DNA from: Scytalidium lignicola
Taxonomy: Eukaryota > Ascomycota > Leotiomycetes
Direction of reading: 5' to 3'
Assembly (NCBI GenBank): GCA_002812745.2
Contig: NCSJ02000057.1
Location: forward strand, 102,795-166,794
DNA length: 64,000 bases
The translations under genes and the position numbers were made by a program. Shown piece by piece: positions 34,805 to 47,045 of the stretch (positions are counted from its first letter, which is position 1; every line of letters starts with the position of its first letter). The notes beneath the pieces are model-generated. The model was not told where the DNA came from. It searched no databases and saw nothing but the letters and a program-made list of their open reading frames with translations.

Positions 34805-36981
34805 GGACAAGCTGTAGCAGATGTTATTATCGTCACAGGCAGCGGGAGCGACGGCTCCTGTCGCATTCTCACACACCAGCTTGAGGTTAGGATGAGGCCG
34901 GAGCAGACACGACCCGTTGGGCGGTTATATATATATAAAAATTCACCAGGCGACTAGCTACAGGAATTGATCGAAATCGAGGGTCTGTTTGTATTTATAG
35001 GATCACTAAATATATTCAATTCGCACTCGCAGATTCGATTATGGATTGCGGAGGGGGGTAGATCGAGGGTGTGCTGTTCGAGCACCGCTGTGTTTTTATA
35101 GCCATTAGCAAAGGCGCTTGTTTCCTCGTGAGGCAGCAAGACGAGGTCCCATGATAGCCATGCCTACTTACCTACCTGAGGTATGAAATTGCAATTACAA
35201 TTAAAGCTTCGAACAGAAGACGCAAGCAAAGAAGAAAAGAAAAGGTCGTCAACTCTGTTTTGCATGCGATGTAAGAAATGAGGGAAAAAAGCAAAGCAAG
35301 AGGAATATCGAAGCTTGTGGAAATGCGATAGGCAAGAACGAAAGTTTAAGTTACGCAGGACAGGAACCACACGGGGTTTGTCGCGTGGGGTTTACAGGTT
35401 GCTCGTAGGCCTGTTGACCGTGTTTAAGTGGTTTTCGCGGACGAAGAGTGGAAGAGGGGCAGCCAGCGTGCTGGAGGAGAACACACAGGGCAGGGGCAGC
35501 AGAAAGATGTGCACCAGGACCATCTCCAGCAGTATGGCAGTTGCTATGCAGCTACGATAGAGGTGCGTTAGATTGTTTCCGACCCGTTCCTCGCTGCTGA
35601 TATCGGGCTGTGTGTGGACGCCTCGATGACTCCTCGTCTTTCGCGTGCGTTGGGCGGAGCACCGTAAGAGGTTAAGAGGTGCAGCACAATGATCTGGCTG
35701 GGCGAGGAATGGCATCCGATTCGACTATCGAGTCCTGGCCTCACTGGGGCTTGCCCATGGTGAATCTTATGAATCGGAGGTATAAGGAGAATAATTATTA
35801 ATGAACGTCAGTTACCGATCGTGGGTTTGCATGCGCTGGCGGTAAATCGGGCTAGGTGTACAACCAGCACTAGCACCGTCCAGATCACCCGTCTGAGGAC
35901 AACGCACAATACCTCTGTTTCATATCTACACCATTCACTAATACGGCAAGACCTAATACACCGCTGTGGGCTCTTGTACAAGTAATTACTGTATTTCTTC
36001 CGTAGTCATTATTGTGTATAACACCGACATTTCTCTTATCTAGACGTTTTATGCTGGATTACGGCCCCACGGGATGGGCCGCGGTACGGGTCGTGCTGCC
36101 GTTCGCCTGAACTTGCAGTATCTCCATCACTAACGCCCAAGCTCAACTCACATACCACATCCCTCTAACTCGTACCTTCCAAAGGAACGACACATCCACA
36201 CCTCCAATAGATGGCAGATATCTCCAGAGATAATGTCTCCAAGGCTGGCTTGATCTAAGGTTTCAATTTATTACTATTTACCATTAGTATGCCTATTTTG
36301 GCTCGCACTGTTGCCTTAAGGCTGCCTGACAGGTGCCTGAACAGTCCTGAGGTGATTACTACACTCCTTGAAGTATTGTACAGCAATTAAAAACGTTAAT
36401 GGCGGCCAAGAGGGATTTGCCTTGGTTGCCTTTCGTGTTCCTTTCACATTTACTGTTTCGGTACAAATAGTGACAGTTAGGAAAGACTAGGTACTCTGTA
36501 TGATATCCCTTTTGATAGTCTTCCAATCAAAAAAATTCGTATATTCTAGAGTCTAGCTCTTCTACTGTATGCAAAAAAAGTAATCCATGCTATAAATCAA
36601 AACCAACCCACTTATACCAATCCCAATATGCCATGTCCCGGATATGCAATGCTAGAATAACCGCTGTGTCCTCCCAAGTATTGATAAGGGTGGTAATTCC
36701 CCCGTCATGTATCATATATACTTAAATGTCGCCCATGTATGCCAAGTAATTAACTGGTAATNAAAAAAACACAGAAAAGGAAGGAAAATAACAAAAAGAG
36801 GTGAGAGAAAGTATACAGGAATAGTAACATGTAGGCAACAGTCCCCGAAATAGTTGAGTAGAAATGCAGATTAAGAAACCAATAAAAAGCATGAAAGAAA
36901 CTCCGCATCCCAATATAGTTTCCTGCCATATGTCTCATAGTAAATCGTTAAATATAGAAAACTCCGAAGTATATACCTTGC
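34805..36981. other. 2.2-kb intergenic
   Basis: Upstream of the 950-aa gene and downstream of the 578-aa gene, both reverse strand. It holds a TATA tract at 34926-34940, an N at 36762 and short random ORFs. No gene is supported. Confidence 0.5.
34926..34940 (-). promoter_or_regulatory. TATA-like element upstream of the 950-aa gene
   Basis: TATATATATATAAAA on the plus strand (a TATA run on the minus strand) lies about 125 bp upstream of the ATG at 34804. The position is suitable; function is inferred. Confidence 0.35.
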
Positions 36982-38761
36982 TTAAACATCGCCCCAACTC
37001 CCCATAGCTCCTGTACTAGCAATGATACTTCCACTCCCAACTGTGCTTCCTCCTATATCCCAGTAGTGTCGACTACTCCCGGATCTCTTGGCCGAAATTC
37101 TCGTCCGCTCACTTGCACAGCTAGACCCGCTTCTTCTATGTAGAACGCTGGACCCGCCAGCAGTCTGGTTGCCATCTCTCGGCATCGTGACTTTAAATGA
37201 CCACTTCTCTATACTAGATCGTCGATGTTGATGAGGGCGAGTAACGAGAGGATGGTGCTGTCTCACTCTCGCAGCTCTAGCGGCGGTATCAGAGGTACTA
37301 GCGACGGCTATATGAGAGGTTGGATATGTGTATCTGGGTACGGGAGCAGGGCGTGAAGTGAAGCGGGAGCGTAGATAGCGGAAAACCATTTTGATATCCA
37401 GATCTTGTTCCCATTCTTCGCGAGTGAGCGGTTCAGGTACTGAGAGCGGCGTAGCATCGTAGAGTGGATGTGCGGGGCGAGGGGTTGCGTTCATTGGATC
37501 GAGCTCTGAGTCATTGATTGGTGAGGTAGGTGATGGAATAGCGACTGGCTGAATCGTTTTTTGGATTGTGGGCTGAAATTGGACGGCTGACGAGTTGATG
37601 GTCGACACCTGTAGATCGTGGAGCTTGGTCCTTAGCTGTCTCGGGGATTACTGGAAGACCAGCGTATGGGATGGATGCTTGCTGTACTTGTAGGTATGTT
37701 GAAAATGCGCCTGGATGATCAGTGAGTTGGTTAACAAGAATGCCTAGCTCTCTTGCTATTCGATCCAGAAGTTTATATTCCCAGCTTGACTCTATATCTT
37801 GACCATTTGGGGGAGTAGCTCCATATATATCATTTAAAGATTGACCCAACTTCGGCGTGCTTGATAACTCATCTTTTGGCAACGCTTCACCAAATATAAT
37901 CGATAGTAAGTCATCATCGATGCCCATAAGATCGTGGATAACTCTTTTAGTAATCCTTTTCCAGAATCCCTCGTTTTCTTCTTCAGACACTTCATCTTCT
38001 ACTGCGGATGAGTCCACATTGCTCATCGTAGCTACATCCTCCTGTTCGCGATCTACTACTGAAAGCCTTCGGTCAGTAGACATCGACATCTTGCGCCGCC
38101 TTGTCTCCTTTTGTATCTCATCAATCAGGAGTCGACTTTGCTCCATTCTCCACTCTTCGATTCTCCTCGTTCGTTCATCATCCGCGGTCCTCGTACCCTC
38201 CAATTCTAGCTGTCCCAGTTCGAGACTCTCCCGCCGCCGCTTGACTCGTCGAGGATTGTATCGCTCGAACGCATAAAGATGCTGCTGGGCATCATCCCCA
38301 ATGGCCGGCTGATCTAGCCGGAAGGATCCCAACCCATCATGTCTTGGTAAGACTGGCTGACTGGAGTCCAGCTCATTGTTACGTGACTGCGCGTACAAGC
38401 TCCCCTCAGCCCTGAACTCATGTAAATGAGTATCTAGACTATCGAGCTCCCCATCGTCGTCGTCATCATCGTCATCATTCTCTTCGTCTTCTTCTTCCAC
38501 TGTATGTTCAGATGCTTGGTCGTAGCGTTCTGATCGTGCAGCCGTATCCAAGCTGCCAAAGTCACTGATACGGGAGTGACCAGCCGTGCAGGTTTTCCCG
38601 GAGGTATATGTTCGATTTGTTGTCGACGCTGCACCAGGAGAGAAAAGAATCCATTCTTCGGATTCTTCGATCGATCGGGCTCGTTGAGGAACAGTCGATG
38701 ACTCTTCGGGAGCCGTGTAGATTCGTTGGGGAGGATGATAAGTGGGTTGGCGGAAGGCCAT
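36982..38761 (-). CDS. uncharacterised 578-aa acidic/basic protein
   Basis: Exons 38761-37652 and 37608-36982 join in phase 0 across an unusually short 43-nt intron (GTAATC donor, CTACAG acceptor). Without it the first frame stops about 45 codons later and the second lacks an ATG. Features are an acidic run (EEEDEENDDDDDDDD near residue 90), basic RRVKRRRES, an arginine/glutamate-rich helix, then the most conserved-looking part, FWKRITKRVIHDLMGIDDDLLSIIFGEALP and WEYKLLDRIARELGILVNQLTDHPG. The tail is Ser/Arg-rich. I do not recognise a family. A nuclear location is plausible. An alternative is that the short intron is really a frameshift error, although the splice-like ends argue for an intron. 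Confidence 0.75.
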
Positions 38762-40146
38762 GATGGTCTAATCTGCAATCCGTTGCCGGATACTTTTTCT
38801 ATAACGGAAACAAATTCGATGCAAATGGTTTTTGGAAAACAAGCCGAGTTGATATCAAATATCAAAGGCCTCGACGTGGGGTCAAGAGCCGCCGTGCAGG
38901 AAGTATGACGGCACCGGATAAGGTCGCGCGACCCGTGTCACATCACCTCTCTATTTTGCATCCACCGTGTCGGGGCCTGTTACGAGTTAGGCTTGACCGC
39001 TTGAAGACTTGAAGAGACAACACGTCGAAGGAAACAAAAAGGAAAATGATTCTCAGGTGAGAAGTCTTACGAGAAGAGGAGTAGGATTTCGGGCTCTGGG
39101 CAGATGTCACAGGATGATGGAGCCAAACGGCCTATCTTCGCTGCGATGACTTAATAAGAAGGCGGATAATTGGGGTTCAGCGCCAAGAGGAGAGCCGGCG
39201 GCCACTCTCGACGTGGGATATTAATTGAGCACGAGAACACGTAAAATTCAGGTAGAAATAAAATTGTTTAACAACACAGTTGAGGCACAGGAGAAAAGAA
39301 GGATGTGAAACATGAAAAGAGCTGTGAGGACGATGACAGATAATCAACTTTTGTTGAAACTCCCCCTGTTCATGGTTGGACCCTCCACCATCGATAAGTT
39401 GATGACGGGCTGAGACCTGCGATTTCATCATCCCCGATATAGGCGCGAGATCACCCCCGATTAGCCATAATTGGACCACTGTAAGGGCCTTATTTTGGGG
39501 TGCGCTGATGTTACGACACTGCAGCTAGCTTAGGAAGCTCGAAATCTGGCATCCTGCGTACACGATAAGCTACAGGAAAGTATACACAAGTAGGAAAGTG
39601 CCCGAATTGGCTATCGCGCGCAACGGCCCTGCGTCGTCAATTAGATCCACCCGTGCCACTCCGCCTGGGTTGGAAAGCGTGCACCAACCTCCCGCTCATT
39701 TGTGGCGGAGTGTTACATGTAAGCTAGGCGCAGATAATATATCGGATGGCACTCAACGTAAAAAGGATTGTCTTTTCGAGAGGTGTGCAAGGTCAGCATG
39801 ACTTCCAAGACTTCCAAAAGCNAAAAAAAAAAGGAAAATTCAGGGGTTAACAGAATCAGAGTCATCCTGATTATTAAGAATAGATGGCCGAGAACAAGTT
39901 GTTGCAGTAAGCTAGAAGACTTCACTCGCACGGCTCGCTATAGTTCTGTACCAGTCAGTTATTTCACCCATCTGATGACTATGACATGTATGGAACTCCT
40001 TCTGTATCTCATGGCATAGAAAGATCAACTGAGCGACTGACTCTAGACAAGATTCAATTGTTGTTAGTGGGACGAGAGTCATCATGAGTGACATCAAGAA
40101 GGTACATGTATATCCCATTACATCATCTTTCATACTGTGTACTTTC
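38762..40146. other. intergenic
   Basis: Lies upstream of the 578-aa gene and downstream of the GXWXG gene. N before an A-run at 39822. ORFs on both strands are short and featureless. Confidence 0.5.
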
Positions 40147-40708
40147 TCATTTGTACAGATAGTAGTGGTATCTTGCAAATCTCCCCAACTCCCCGTTGTC
40201 CATTACTCCCGCAACCATATTATCATTCACGTAATAGAAAAAATCCACTATGGGCCTATTCTCATAAACCAGGCCAGTTGTCTTCATACCATTACGTTCC
40301 ACCATTTGAAGCTGTACAAGAGCTCCATCACGTCAGAAAAAAGAGAATAACTAATCAAACAAAAACAAAACAAAAAAACATTCCGAGCCCGAGGAAGGAA
40401 ACAACAATGCTTACCGAACCTCGCCCGAACTCTTCTGCCCATACTCTCTCGCCCTTGGCATTGTAGAGTACTATCGGTTCCACGTCATCCGCAGAATGGA
40501 AGGTCTTTCCTGCCCATCTTATCTTCGCGAGCTCTCCTTCGCTAGGATTGCCAGTGTCAAAGTCTCCTCCCCGCCACTCACCACCGTCGCGCGTCAGTAA
40601 ATTGATGGTAGCAGGTTTGAGCTTATTAACGATAGATTCTAGTCCCGAAGCGTCCAGACGTTTCTTCTGCTCGGTGAATGCTTTATACGTCTCTTCAGGA
40701 GTTGGCAT
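40147..40708 (-). CDS. GXWXG/DUF4334 family protein
   Basis: Two exons, 40708-40415 and 40311-40147, give 152 aa joined in phase 0 (GTAAGC donor, TGTACAG acceptor). Exon 1 read alone ends in an artificial hydrophobic tail. The first half contains the GXWXG signature GEWRGG (from residue 43) followed by WAGKTFHSADDVEPIV. The second half, restored by splicing, reads PIVDFFYYVNDNMVAGVMD and ends YHYYLYK, as expected of DUF4334, which normally follows GXWXG in bacterial and fungal proteins. The two domains are thought to form a lipocalin-like barrel; the ligand is unknown. The complete domain pair after splicing makes the gene model strong. Confidence 0.88.
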
Positions 40709-41678
40709 GGCCGAGATATATCCGTCTACACACTAAATAAAAGAACACCAAAGTTGGCACAGCTTAATATCGGAATATATCGAAACCTTAAACTCTCACC
40801 TCGGCAGTCGCCGTATATATATAGAAGTCAATTCTCCTCTTCACATGGTAATGGAGGAGGTCTTGTTTCAAGAATCCCCTGATAAACATGCTATTAGATA
40901 GGCTGAATCGGTTGCGCGGAGTATCTCTTCATCATGTGCGACATCCAGGATCCACAACAAAACTAGGATCAGGATCGCAAAAAGGTTCATTTAAAGAACA
41001 ACCGGCACCAGAAGAAAGCCTTCCGAAAGATTCATACAGTAGTTGACCCTTATACTACTTTTTCAATGGTTGTAGTGTATGTGTAGTACAATTATCTCCG
41101 TTTTAGGAGAATGAAGGACTTTAAGTGGACAATATCCCTAAATATAACTTTAGCCTGAGAAGCTTAAAGTGACCTGGGGGTCTGAGGGGATAGTAGTTGA
41201 TCCTATTGCAGTGTATGCACAGTACACAATTCTTTGCTATCGGTACGTATCATATCATGTACCGTACACGCAATACTTCCCTCCCATTGTAAAGTCGATC
41301 AAACTTTAACCTTCGGCTGGATAAATGCATAGATAAGACCTCGGGGCGAGCTTATGCAGTACAATTATACAAGATTACGCATGTGAAGAGGGGGGATGAA
41401 AATCGAGAACTATGGGTAAGGTGGTTTGGAGTAAATTTGGATATGCAGAATCTGGGCGGTTTCAATTGCACAATCTCGGATCAATCTCACATATTATCCT
41501 ATCTCACTTCACTCATTGCACAATCCTGAAAAATCATGATACAAGAGAATCCCAAAGGTGTAGCAAATTCCATAGTTACAACGTTAAGACCGCCACGTGT
41601 TACTCATATGCAACCCGAGCCGTCATTGATAATTACGCCAATATTGCAACCCATGTTCCTTTGAAGCCCGAAAAGAAT
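40709..41678. other. intergenic
   Basis: Upstream of the GXWXG gene and downstream of RPL10, both reverse strand. AT-rich, nothing recognisable. Confidence 0.5.
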
Positions 41679-42577
41679 CTAAGCCTCAGCAAAAGCAGCT
41701 GGGAATCGCTTAATGTTCTGCGCAAGGTTGCCCTTATTTCTCAAGAATTGGACATATGCACCATCGACCAAGACCTTGCCAGCTTCCTTCTTCTCAATAT
41801 ACTCCTCTCGTCGAAGAGGGGTGAAGCCCCAGTTCTTGGAGATGATGATCTTTTGGCGGCCAGGGAACTTGTATTGTGATCGTCGGAGAGCCTCAAGAGC
41901 GATAGGACGGTCTGCATAATTGTTAGGGAAATAAGCTCTCCAGACATTGAAGTGATGGACTTACTAGAATCACGAGTGCGAACACTCAAGATGATCTGAC
42001 CAATATTGACACGCGCAACACTTCCGTTAGGCTTGCCCCAAGCACCTCTCATTCCAGTTTGCAGTCTATCGGCACCGGCGCAAGACAACATCTTGTTGAT
42101 ACGGACAACGTGGTATGGGTGGGCACGGACACGGAGATGGAAACCATCCTTTCCAGCAAGCTTGACCAGGTACTTGTTGGCGCAAATACGAGCAGCCTCC
42201 AAAGCTTCGGAGCTCAACTGTTCATATTCGTTGGAGACCATGTGGATGCAGAGAGGGAATTCATCGACGTTCGCGCGCTTTCGGCCCAAGTCAAAGATTC
42301 GAATCTTTGGGTCTGGGACACCACGGTTGAACCGGGACTTTGGGTATGGCTAAAAAAAAACAAGCAGTTAGTTTTCACGTTTTTTGTACACTTCGTTATT
42401 TTTGCAGCGATATTCAGTCTCAAATCCCACGGAAAATCATTCTCTCAGAAAGTGGCGACCGAGAATTTGGTCCTCTTTCATTTCCGTTCGAATTTGCTGT
42501 CGCGAGAGTAAAGGAGAAGGGAAAAAACGTACCTTATTTTTGCAGTAGCGGTAACATCTCGCTGGACGACGTGCCAT
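41679..42577 (-). CDS. RPL10: 60S ribosomal protein L10 (uL16)
   Basis: Three exons, 42577-42533, 42349-41965 and 41911-41679, give 220 aa, the usual eukaryotic length. The N-terminus [28 protein letters not shown] is nearly invariant in eukaryotes. [40 protein letters not shown] motifs follow, and the C-terminal [14 protein letters not shown] block is intact. uL16 sits near the P site and is loaded late by Sqt1; it completes 60S maturation with Nmd3 release. A 183-nt first intron after codon 15 is long for this window, as is common in ribosomal protein genes. I looked there for a box C/D snoRNA and did not find a convincing one. Confidence 0.97.
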
Positions 42578-44495
42578 CTTGAACGATTTTCGAGATTGCT
42601 GTGGTTGTTAGTTGTTCAAGAGATGGAGGAGTAGAGTCGCCCGTCTTTCTACTTCGCCTTAAGTCGACTTGAGGATTATCAATCAAGATGACGCTAACAT
42701 CTCGCTTAGCCAACCCTACTCGCCCACATTAGAAATTACGGAAATATGGGCCCCCTTCGGAGTCCGCATAATGTATGGAATGAGTCAGTAGGGAGAAAGG
42801 AGGTAGTACAACGGAAATTATTGGAATTCCATCTCCTTGAATGAGAACAGTCATCCTCTTGAAAGAGGCAAATCCCCTATGATTTGTATGCGCAGAGGAC
42901 ACGGAGTTATTCAAATAGCGAAGTTCAAAATTAGCTTGACTGAAAAGGCTAGGTTGCTATTTGCTCTTTATCACAACACACCAAAGACAAATACGGAACG
43001 TAGATGGAATATTTCATCTACATTCTTGGCTAGGGGTACTTCATCATTTCTATGTAATAATTAACATATGCCATGTATACATCATATGTCTCCATACGCC
43101 GATTCTTCAAATCGTCATATCTACTCAGTTTGCCACTGAGAATATCGGAGTTACGCACAGCACAGCACAGCTAGGTGGAGCATCTGAGTAACTTGCCACA
43201 TGCAGTCTGTATATAATCATATCGTGGAAGGAAGGGAGTGAAGGAGAGTGGTAGCCATACTCCGAGTTCAATCTAGAACAGTTACACATGTTATCCTCCA
43301 AAGCTCTAACAGCTTGTTTGCATGGTGAGGCCCTCCCAAACTTCCAACAGTTTGATCGTTGGGCCATATAGCAAATTCAGACAAATGAGAATATCAACTT
43401 AGGTTGTTTTCCTTGGAAGTGCTAGACGTTGGTCAATAACCGCAAAAAATCGGTATGCGCTGAGATCAGCGGTCATGGATAACAGGAGAGGATCCTCCAG
43501 TCAATGTTGAGATGTCAAATCCTGCTGTTGAACCTCTACTACCGCATGATATACGTACTATTGAGTAGTACTCGAGCTCACTATAGCTGTCGATTGCACA
43601 AGACTTTTCTAAATTCATCAAGAGCGCAGGTGTATTAATAGCTTGCCATGATTACAAGCTTCGCCTTTTCGGGCCGGAGGGAGTTGAGGGGAAATTTTAG
43701 CCAAGAGCAACTGTAAGAGCAGTCAGGATCAAACTCTGGGCAAGAATGTGAGTTTAAGGGGACAAGATTTACCTTTACTAGTTGACAGGTGCTAGACGCG
43801 CGTTGAGCATTGCGTGTGTCACGATACTTTGCTGGTCTTGAATTGTTCCCAAGTTGATACGGAAATTGTATCGCAATCCAGCCCGTTCAGCTAGACTATC
43901 TTGGGATAGCGCATATTCAATCACGTGATTATGACACGTAAATTCAGGAACAGCGCAGAGTTAATTGATGATGGCAGGACCGGATAGAGTTGAAGCTTTC
44001 TGATATCTATGATACCCCAATTAATGTAAGGAGAGTTGATATGATAAGAGTGTCTTCTGTATTACGTCTGTACTTTAAAAGTTCTTGATGTCAACTCTGT
44101 TGATGATGGGTGGCTAAGCCTCGGATTATTCCTAGGCCCAGACGAAGTTTATGCATTAACCGTGGCTCACCCATGCTTAGTCGCGACAGCTGTGCAATCC
44201 AAAATCATCAATAATAATTCACGGCCAAGCATCACTTGAGGCCACAGTATTATTTATCTGATCACCTCACGCAAAGCTCCTCAGACTATTTTCAAACCAC
44301 ACTTTATTGGTAAACAAAGTAGTCACAATATTGGCAGCTCTGGTAGTGGAGCCCAGACCAACCTACAGGCGCATTATCGTAATCTTATTATCAGTCGGGG
44401 GTTGTACACGCGAGAGCTTGGATTCTCCTGGACAACCACACCGTCAACCTTATTCCTACTTTTGCGGAAGAACAACAATATCGTGTTGCATCAGG
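42578..44495. other. intergenic, divergent
   Basis: 1.9 kb between the RPL10 start and the coiled-coil gene start. It should hold the ribosomal-protein promoter. No further gene is seen on either strand. Confidence 0.5.
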
Positions 44496-46443
44496 ATGTC
44501 TGCTTCTACTAAGAAACCTCTCGTAAGCACGCATGGTCGTCGAGCTTCAACTGACCATGCTGTGTCACCGGGAACTCCAAGTCGTGTGCCAACTCGGTCT
44601 CCTACCTCTCCTTCGTCAACACCCAATGGAACCGTCGCTAGAACTCGCTCACTGAGGGGTGGCACTCCAGTGTCTACAAGGACAGCAGCTATGCAAAGAC
44701 AAGGCGCAGGCGCCTCGAACCTCAGCACGAGCAGCACAGCATCCGATGCCGATGAAGAGGCTCACGCAGAAACCGTGGCCTTGATCGATGATCTGAAAGA
44801 AAGACTTCAAAAGGCCGAAACGATATCTGAACAGTTTCAGAAACAAGCTCAGGTTCTACAGTCAAGGTTGGACGAGGCCTTGCTTGAACAAGGAAAGCTC
44901 GAGGATCGTCTTCATGAGAATGAAGAACGACTAGAGGCTTTGGAAAATGAAAAACGAGAATCCTCGAGACAGATTCGTGAAATGGAATCGATATATGAGG
45001 CCGAGAGAAGTTCATTGACAAAAGAAAGAGAGGAGATGGCAAATCGGGAGGAAGAAATGCAGACCATTATCCAACGATTGAAGGACAGCTTAGCTCAGAG
45101 ATCCAATAGCGATGAGGAAGGTCGAGTCTCTAGACGCTGTAAGTACGTTCTGACGGCACCTCTATGGTTTACTGACTGATACAGCAAATAATTCTTCCCC
45201 TGGCCTTGAGAACGGACAATTTGCTCCCCCCGCTGGATTGAATAGAAGTGACTCTCGGAACAACTCGAAGTTGCTGTTACAGAAGGATAGATTAATCGAA
45301 TCTCTTCGGCTAGAGTTAGCAGAGGCGCAAATAAAGCTCGTAGAGACAGAAAATATGGGCGGTGGACGCATGCGCGAGATAGAAAAGCTGCTTTTGGAAA
45401 CTCGGATGGCAAATGCAAGGTTGATGGAAGATAATGAGAGCTTTCAATTGCTACTCTCCGAGAAGACCCTGAACGGCGATTTCAACAGGAGCGATTTCGG
45501 TTTTGGAGCATCAGCTAATGCTGATGCATTGAATGCTCTGGAGGGCCGAACACCCGCCGCAAGCCTTGCGGATGAACTGTCTGAAGCTGCGGAAGGAGAA
45601 AGCGAAAATTATCGTCGTTTAGAAGCTGAATTAAAATCAGCCAAAGACCAAAACAAGGCGCTCACGTTGTATATCAACAAAATTATTGAGCGTCTTCTGC
45701 AGCATCAAGATTTCGAAGCAATTTTGGATCAGTCTTCAGAATTTAAACCAGCAGCAAACACGGAGAAGGATCTACCTCCTCCTCCTCCACCAAAGGAGCA
45801 AGCTACTGGAGCCTCAATTTTGCAGCGTGCAAAGTCGGTTGCAATAGGCGCTACCAGGAGGCCTAGACCAATGTCTCATACAACAACATCAACGAGTTAC
45901 TCTTCCGTCACAGATCCTGACACTGCACCCAGCATACCGTTTGGCCTCACACGCTCAACGAGTGTCCGTAATAGGCCGAGAAGTGAGCAATACACAGGGG
46001 TGGCAACTGTTGTGAATCAGATGTATAAGGGAGGACCAACCTCGCCTGGATTGCATGGGCCCCAGACCCCACGTAACTCGCAATCATTTTTTATGCCACC
46101 TGCTGTGGGTACCAACCCAAATGCCGCAGCTCGTGTTCCCGGGGCAAGTCAAGGTGCTACCAGCGGCAACTTCCCTGGCATGAAGAGTGAGACGTCAAGC
46201 ACTAGCGGTGATTCTGGAGAAGTTTCGACACCACCATCACAATCACCGCCTCGACCGGAAAGGCAGACAACATTTGCTGGGAACAAGCCACGTCCTTTGA
46301 GATTAGTGCAGGACCAAACCGAAAGCGCCAGGAGAGTCAGTGAGGGCGATGAGGATAAGAAAGGCAAGAGAGGAAGTTGGATTGGATGGGCTTTTGGAAA
46401 GAAGGAGGATGCTGTTGGGACTGAGGAGCCGATTCAAGAATAG
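44496..46443 (+). CDS. coiled-coil protein, uncharacterised (633 aa)
   Basis: Exons 44496-45138 and 45185-46443 join in phase 1 (GTAAGT donor, TGATACAG acceptor). The frame extends upstream to 44307 without an ATG, so the start is MSASTKK. Residues 1-90 are Ser/Thr/Pro/Arg-rich. Two long coiled coils follow at about 90-200 and 235-300 (Glu/Lys/Leu heptads), with another near 345-375 (YRRLEAELKSAKDQNKALTLYINKIIERLL). A polyproline stretch PPPPPP sits near residue 410, and the C-terminal half is disordered, ending in a basic GSWIGWAFGKKED motif. The basic Ser/Pro-rich head plus coiled coil suggests a cytoskeletal or scaffold protein; no named family is recognised. Confidence 0.85.
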
Positions 46444-47045
46444 TTTTATGTATGACACCGTTAATGTTCTCTTATGGCATGAANTTTTTTTATTCTTCTT
46501 ATTTTTCTTCTTTTCTTTGTACATCGTTTAAATGAGCCATGGAAATCGGTGTTGATTTGAATTCAGCATTGTATTATGAGGTAGAGATCGGATGGGGATA
46601 CCCTGGCGTGTCCGGAATTGTGATCTGGTCCGTAATGTCATGGCTTTAGGTTGTAGGTAAATAATCACTCCTCTGATGACTTGCTTTCCACGATGAGTTT
46701 GTGATATCCCATATATGAGTTCTAAGTTACCTAATATCATACAAACTCGAAAGCTACCTTACAAGGCAGAGAAAACTCCTTTAAAGAGCTTTCCAATATT
46801 CTGGTGGTTTGGGTTCAGCAACTAATATCTATCGTCCTTTGCTAAGGATTCTAAATTCAATAAAATATAATGGACGGGGATGTGGTAGCAATGGAAGTTG
46901 CCAAGGGATATACAGCACAGTGTGTAGAGATATGAACGGGAATGTTCATAAAGATATATTTAGTCCCACACCCCAAAATGCGCAGTTCGCCTTTCCATTA
47001 AACCTACAATTTGACCAACTTACACCTCCCCATGAATGAGATTTC
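46444..47045. other. convergent intergenic
   Basis: Space between convergent gene ends, with an N before a T-run (46484). Nothing coding is seen. Confidence 0.5.

Noticed and set aside
42350..42532. Possible box C/D snoRNA in RPL10 intron 1
   Set aside because: Loose C-like (AATGATT) and D-like (CTGA) words exist but spacing and the terminal stem are not convincing.
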